DNA from: Streptomyces sp. 2131.1
Lineage (GTDB): Bacteria; Actinomycetota; Actinomycetes; Streptomycetales; Streptomycetaceae
Direction: 5' to 3'
Length of the DNA stretch: 64,000 nucleotides
Assembly (NCBI RefSeq): GCF_900105515.1
Contig: NZ_FNSY01000001.1
Coordinates: 2,356,001 to 2,420,000 of the forward strand
Numbering within the stretch: the stretch's first letter is position 1; the number at the start of each line of letters is the position of its first letter. Below the pieces are notes generated by a model that saw only the letters and a list, made by a program, of their open reading frames with translations, did not search any database and was not told the DNA's origin. Both the position numbers and the translations under genes were made by a program. This document shows positions 60,366 through 64,000 of the stretch, one piece after another.

Positions 60366-61340
60366 TCAGCGCAGCTTGGGGTCGAGGGCGTCGCGCACCG
60401 CGTCGCCGAGCATGATGAAGGCGAGCACCGTGACGGCCAGCGCGCCGGCCGGCCAGAGGAGCATGTGCGGGGCGTTGCGGATGTACTGGGACGCGGCGGA
60501 GATGTCGATGCCCCAGGAGACGGCGGGCGGCTTGAGGCCCACGCCGAGGAACGACAGGGTCGCCTCCAGGGAGATGTACGTGCCCAGCGCGATGGTCGCG
60601 ACGACGATGACCGGGGCGACGGCGTTCGGCGCGATGTGCCGCAGCATCATCCGCCCGTTGGAGGCGCCGAGGGCCCGGGCGGCCTGGACGTAGTCGTTGT
60701 GCTTCGCGGTGATGACGGAGCCGCGGGCGATGCGGGCGATCTGCGGCCAGCCGAGCAGCACGATGAAGCCGATCACCGGCCAGACGGTGGAGCTGGTCAC
60801 CACGGAGAGGAAGACCAGGCCGCCGAGGACGACGGGGATGCCGAAGAAGATGTCGGTGAGGCGGGAGAGGATCGCGTCCCACCAGCCGCCGAAGAAGCCC
60901 GCGAGTGCGCCGAGGACGCTGCCGATGACGGCGACGCCGACGGTGGAGCAGATGCCGACGGTGACGGAGTTGCGGGCGCCGTAGACGACGCGGGTGTAGA
61001 CGTCGCAGCCCTGTCCGTCGTAGCCGAAGGGGTGGCCGGGCTGGGAGCCCTGCTGGGCGTTGCCGAGGTCGCAGTCGAGGGGGTCGCCGGACGCGATGAG
61101 CTGCGGCCAGATCGAGATGACGACCAGGAACAGGATGATCAGGGCCGAGATGATGAAGACCGGGTTGCGGCGCAGGTCGCGCCAGGCGTCGGACCACAGG
61201 CTCTGCGGTTTGGTGTCGGGACCGGTGCCCTCGGGACCGCCCGGCGTCTTCTCCAGGCTGTCGCCCTCCGCGAGGGCGAGGTCCGTCGGTCCGCCGGCGC
61301 CGGCGGCCGAGATCGCCTCGTCCGGTGTCTGCTCAGGCAT
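60366..61340 (-). CDS. oppC: oligopeptide ABC transporter permease, OppC-like
   Basis: A 324-residue permease. A polar N-terminal stretch of about 60 residues leads to six membrane helices and the EAA loop (LTDIFFGIPVVLGG, VQAARALGASNGRMMLRHIAPNAVAPVIV). Overlaps oppB by 8 nt. Confidence 0.95.
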   Translation of the reverse strand: MPEQTPDEAISAAGAGGPTDLALAEGDSLEKTPGGPEGTGPDTKPQSLWSDAWRDLRRNPVFIISALIILFLVVISIWPQLIASGDPLDCDLGNAQQGSQPGHPFGYDGQGCDVYTRVVYGARNSVTVGICSTVGVAVIGSVLGALAGFFGGWWDAILSRLTDIFFGIPVVLGGLVFLSVVTSSTVWPVIGFIVLLGWPQIARIARGSVITAKHNDYVQAARALGASNGRMMLRHIAPNAVAPVIVVATIALGTYISLEATLSFLGVGLKPPAVSWGIDISAASQYIRNAPHMLLWPAGALAVTVLAFIMLGDAVRDALDPKLR

Positions 61341-62256
61341 AGCGGATCCTCGGGTCGAGTACGGCGTAGAGGAGGTCGACGATCAGGTTGGCCGCCAGGA
61401 AGACGAGCACCAGGACGGTGACGAACCCGACCACGGTCTGCGAGTTCTGGCGCAGGATGCCCTGGTAGAGCTGGTATCCGACGCCGTGGATGTTGAAGAT
61501 CCGCTCGGTGACGATCGCCCCGCCCATCAGGGCGCCCACGTCCGTGCCGATGAAGGTGACGACGGGGATAAGCGAGTTGCGCAGCAGGTGCCGGATGACC
61601 ACGCGGCGCCGGGGCAGGCCCTTCGCGGTCGCGGTGCGGACGTAGTCGGCGCGGGAGTTCTCCGCGATCGAGGTCCGGGTGAGCCGGGTGACGTAGGCCA
61701 GCGAGACGGAGGCGACCACCAGGCCCGGGATGAGCAGCTCGTTGAGCGGGGCCTCGGGCGAGACGGACGGTTTGATGACGCCCCACTCGACGCCCAGCAG
61801 CAGCTGGAGCAGCAGACCGGTGACGAAGGTCGGGATGGAGATCACGATCAGCGTGAGGATCAGCACGGCGGTGTCGACGGGCCGGCCGCGGCGCAGCCCG
61901 GTGACGACGCCGAGGCTGATGCCGATGACGATCTCGAAGACGATCGCGACGAGGGTGAGGCGGATGGTGATGGGGAACGCGGTGCCCATCAGCTCGGTGA
62001 CCTCCTGCCCGTTGAACGCGGTGCCGAAGTCGCCGGTGAAGACGTTGCCCATGTAGGTGAGGTACTGCTGCCACACCGGCTTGTCGAGGCCGAATTCCGT
62101 GCGGAGTTGGGCGGCGGTCGCCGGGTCGCACTGGCGGTCGCCGCAGAGGCCCGCGATGGGGTCGCCCATCACGTTCACCATGAGGAAGATCAACAGCGTG
62201 GTGCCGAAGAAGACCGGGATCATCTGCAGCAGCCGCCGGATCACATAACGTCCCAT
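61333..62256 (-). CDS. oppB: oligopeptide ABC transporter permease, OppB-like
   Basis: A 307-residue permease with the family opening MGRYVIRRLLQMIPVFFGTT and the EAA loop (DYVRTATAKGLPRRRVVIRHLLRNSLIP). Second gene of the operon. A small GC hairpin between oppA and oppB may lower downstream expression relative to the binding protein. Confidence 0.95.
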   Translation of the reverse strand: MGRYVIRRLLQMIPVFFGTTLLIFLMVNVMGDPIAGLCGDRQCDPATAAQLRTEFGLDKPVWQQYLTYMGNVFTGDFGTAFNGQEVTELMGTAFPITIRLTLVAIVFEIVIGISLGVVTGLRRGRPVDTAVLILTLIVISIPTFVTGLLLQLLLGVEWGVIKPSVSPEAPLNELLIPGLVVASVSLAYVTRLTRTSIAENSRADYVRTATAKGLPRRRVVIRHLLRNSLIPVVTFIGTDVGALMGGAIVTERIFNIHGVGYQLYQGILRQNSQTVVGFVTVLVLVFLAANLIVDLLYAVLDPRIRYA

Positions 62257-62356
62257 GAAGGGCTCCGGGGGTCGCGGGGGGACGGAGGCTGAGGAGTCGG
62301 GGGACGGGGAAGCCGGGCGGCCGGTGCGTCACCGCACGGTCACCCGGCTCGGTCCC

Positions 62357-63988
62357 CTACTTGACCTTGATCTGCTCGTACACCGGAACGCTGAACTGGT
62401 TCAGCGAGACGTTGGTGACGTTCTCCGAGTAGCCGGCGCTGCCGTTCTGGTACCAGAGCGGGATGACGGGCATCTGCTGGACCATGACCTTCTCGGCGTC
62501 CTGGAAGGTCGAGACGGCCTTGGCCTTGTCGGACTCGGCGTTGGCCTTGTCGACGAGGTCGTCGAACTGCTTGTTGTTCCACTTGCCGTCGTTGGACGAG
62601 GCGTTGGTGTAGTACACGGGCTGCAGGAAGTTCTGGATGAGCGGGTAGTCCATCTGCCAGCCCGCGCGCCAGGCGCCGTGCAGCTTCTGCTGGGAGACCT
62701 GGCTGCGGAAGTCGGCGAAGGTGCCGACGGGGGCGCCCACGCACGCCTTGTTGTTGCCCATGACCTTGTTGATGCTGTTGCAGACGGCGTCGACCCACTC
62801 CTTGTGCGAGCCGGTGTCGCCGTTGTACGAGATCTTGAGCTGGCCGCCGGGGATGCCGCCACCGTCCTCGATCATCTTCTTGGCCTCGGCGGCGTTGTAG
62901 GTGCACTCCTTGCCGCAGAGGCCCTTCTTGAAGCCGCCCTCCTCACCGAGGACCGGGGAGGTCCAGTCGGACGCGGGGGTGCGGGTCTTCTGGAAGATCT
63001 GGTCGGTGATCTGCTGCCGGTTGATCGCCATCGACAGGCCCTGGCGCACCTTGATCGCGCCCTGGGTGTTCCAGTTCTTGTCGTAGAACGGGAAGGCGAG
63101 GGTCTGGATGATGCCGGCCGGGGTGTTGATGTAGCGGTCGCCGAGGTCCGACTTCACGTTCTTGAGCTGCGAGGCGGGCACGTCGTCGACGAGGTCGAGG
63201 TTGCCGGCCGTCAGGTCGGTGTAGGCGGTGTTGTTGTCGGTGTAGACCTTGAGGTCGATGCCGCCGTTCTGCGCCTTGTCGTCCCCGGGGTAGTCGTCCC
63301 ACTTCCGCAGGTTCATCGAGGAGCCCTTGGTGTACTTGTCGATGGTGTACGGGCCGTTGCCGATGGGCTTCTTGAGCCAGGCCGCGTGGTCCGTGAAGAA
63401 GGTCTTGGGGAGCGGTGCGAAGGCCGGGTAGCCGAGGGTGTCGGGCCACAGCGAGAACTTCTGCGACAGCTTGACGGTGAAGGTCCTGGCGTCGACGACC
63501 TTGAGGCCGGAGAGCTTGGTGGCGCTCGCCTTGCCGGTCTCGGGGTGGACCTTGTCGTAGCCGTCGATGTAGCCGAAGAAGTAGGCGTTCTTCTGGTTGT
63601 TCTTGAGGACCGCGCCGTAGTTCCAGGCGTCGACGAAGGAGTTGGCGGTGATCTTCTCGCCGTTGCTGAAGGTCCAGCCGTCCTTCACCGTGACGGTGAA
63701 GTTCTGGTTGTCCTTGGTCTCGATCTTCTCGGCGAGCATGTTGAGGGCCTCGCCGGTCTTCGGGTCGTACCTCTTCAGGCCCCGGAAGATCATGTCGAGC
63801 ACCTTGCCGCCCTGCACCTCGTTGGTGTTGGCGGGCTCCAGCGGGTTCTGCGGGTCACCCCAGGACGAGCTGACGATCCCGTCGGCGCCACCTCCGCCAC
63901 CACCGCTGTCGCCCCCGCCGCAGGCCGTCGCCGCCAGGGCGACGGCCGCCGCGCATGCGGCCCACTTGACGTGTGTGGCTCCGCGCAT
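62357..63988 (-). CDS. oppA: oligopeptide-binding lipoprotein, OppA-like
   Basis: A 543-residue solute-binding lipoprotein. The signal ends in a lipobox (LAATAC-GGG) and a Gly/Ser linker follows. SBP_bac_5 domain: SSSWGDPQNPLEPANTNEVQGGKV at the start, GNGPYTIDKYTKG in the middle, IRKVRQGLSMAINRQQI-like VRQGLSMAINRQQITDQIF. It binds peptides outside the membrane for OppBCDF. AGGAGG precedes ATG 63988. First gene of the five-gene operon. From memory it matches S. coelicolor SCO5117, next to the bldK transporter. Confidence 0.95.
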   Translation of the reverse strand: MRGATHVKWAACAAAVALAATACGGGDSGGGGGGADGIVSSSWGDPQNPLEPANTNEVQGGKVLDMIFRGLKRYDPKTGEALNMLAEKIETKDNQNFTVTVKDGWTFSNGEKITANSFVDAWNYGAVLKNNQKNAYFFGYIDGYDKVHPETGKASATKLSGLKVVDARTFTVKLSQKFSLWPDTLGYPAFAPLPKTFFTDHAAWLKKPIGNGPYTIDKYTKGSSMNLRKWDDYPGDDKAQNGGIDLKVYTDNNTAYTDLTAGNLDLVDDVPASQLKNVKSDLGDRYINTPAGIIQTLAFPFYDKNWNTQGAIKVRQGLSMAINRQQITDQIFQKTRTPASDWTSPVLGEEGGFKKGLCGKECTYNAAEAKKMIEDGGGIPGGQLKISYNGDTGSHKEWVDAVCNSINKVMGNNKACVGAPVGTFADFRSQVSQQKLHGAWRAGWQMDYPLIQNFLQPVYYTNASSNDGKWNNKQFDDLVDKANAESDKAKAVSTFQDAEKVMVQQMPVIPLWYQNGSAGYSENVTNVSLNQFSVPVYEQIKVK

Positions 63989-64000
63989 GGAGTGCCTCCT

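Overview
The window is a 64 kb piece of an actinobacterial chromosome, almost certainly Streptomyces. GC content is very high, codons end mostly in G or C, GTG starts are common, and many gene families are typical of Streptomyces: DUF3107, DUF3117, DUF6113, a mycothiol deacetylase, a class E/F-type sortase and a zinc-finger anti-sigma factor. I see no rRNA, tRNA, CRISPR array, transposase or phage gene.

Layout. 0-33.5 kb is a conserved housekeeping core. It holds a TetR fragment, DUF3107, a ferritin-like MiaE-type protein and a DEAD-box RNA helicase (an order I recall from Mycobacterium tuberculosis around Rv3208-Rv3211). Next come a hydrolase, a NYN nuclease, MarC, a PHP phosphoesterase, an MFS pump, a CorA-type transporter, a soluble MgtE-like protein with a DUF1003 partner, and Mrp. 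The envelope-stress block follows on the minus strand: ECF sigma, anti-sigma, HtrA-like protease, TatB. It is flanked by an O-methyltransferase, DUF3117, enoyl-CoA hydratase, Tag, a DivIVA-like protein, FolP, a LOG-family protein, DapE, DapC and FdxA (an order recalled from Mtb around Rv1202-Rv1239).

33.7-50.4 kb looks more accessory. It holds a repeat-containing surface protein with its own sortase, a short threonyl-tRNA synthetase preceded by what looks like a Thr-codon attenuator, an MFS/acetyltransferase/TetR unit with twin operators, a secreted beta-helix protein, a TetR/SDR pair with twin operators, and two two-component-system plus ABC-transporter modules facing each other. 50.6-64 kb returns to core genes: a peptidoglycan-binding-domain protein with collagen-like linkers, MshB, a prolyl oligopeptidase and a five-gene oligopeptide ABC operon (oppABCDF) on the minus strand.

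Expression signals. Many genes lack a Shine-Dalgarno sequence but have a TANNNT hexamer 6-7 nt before the start codon, as expected for leaderless mRNAs. Convergent gene pairs are usually separated by strong GC-rich hairpins. The most interesting candidate is the leader upstream of the short threonyl-tRNA synthetase: a leaderless 17-codon peptide with three consecutive Thr codons, a pause hairpin, an alternative pairing and a perfect 15-bp terminator.
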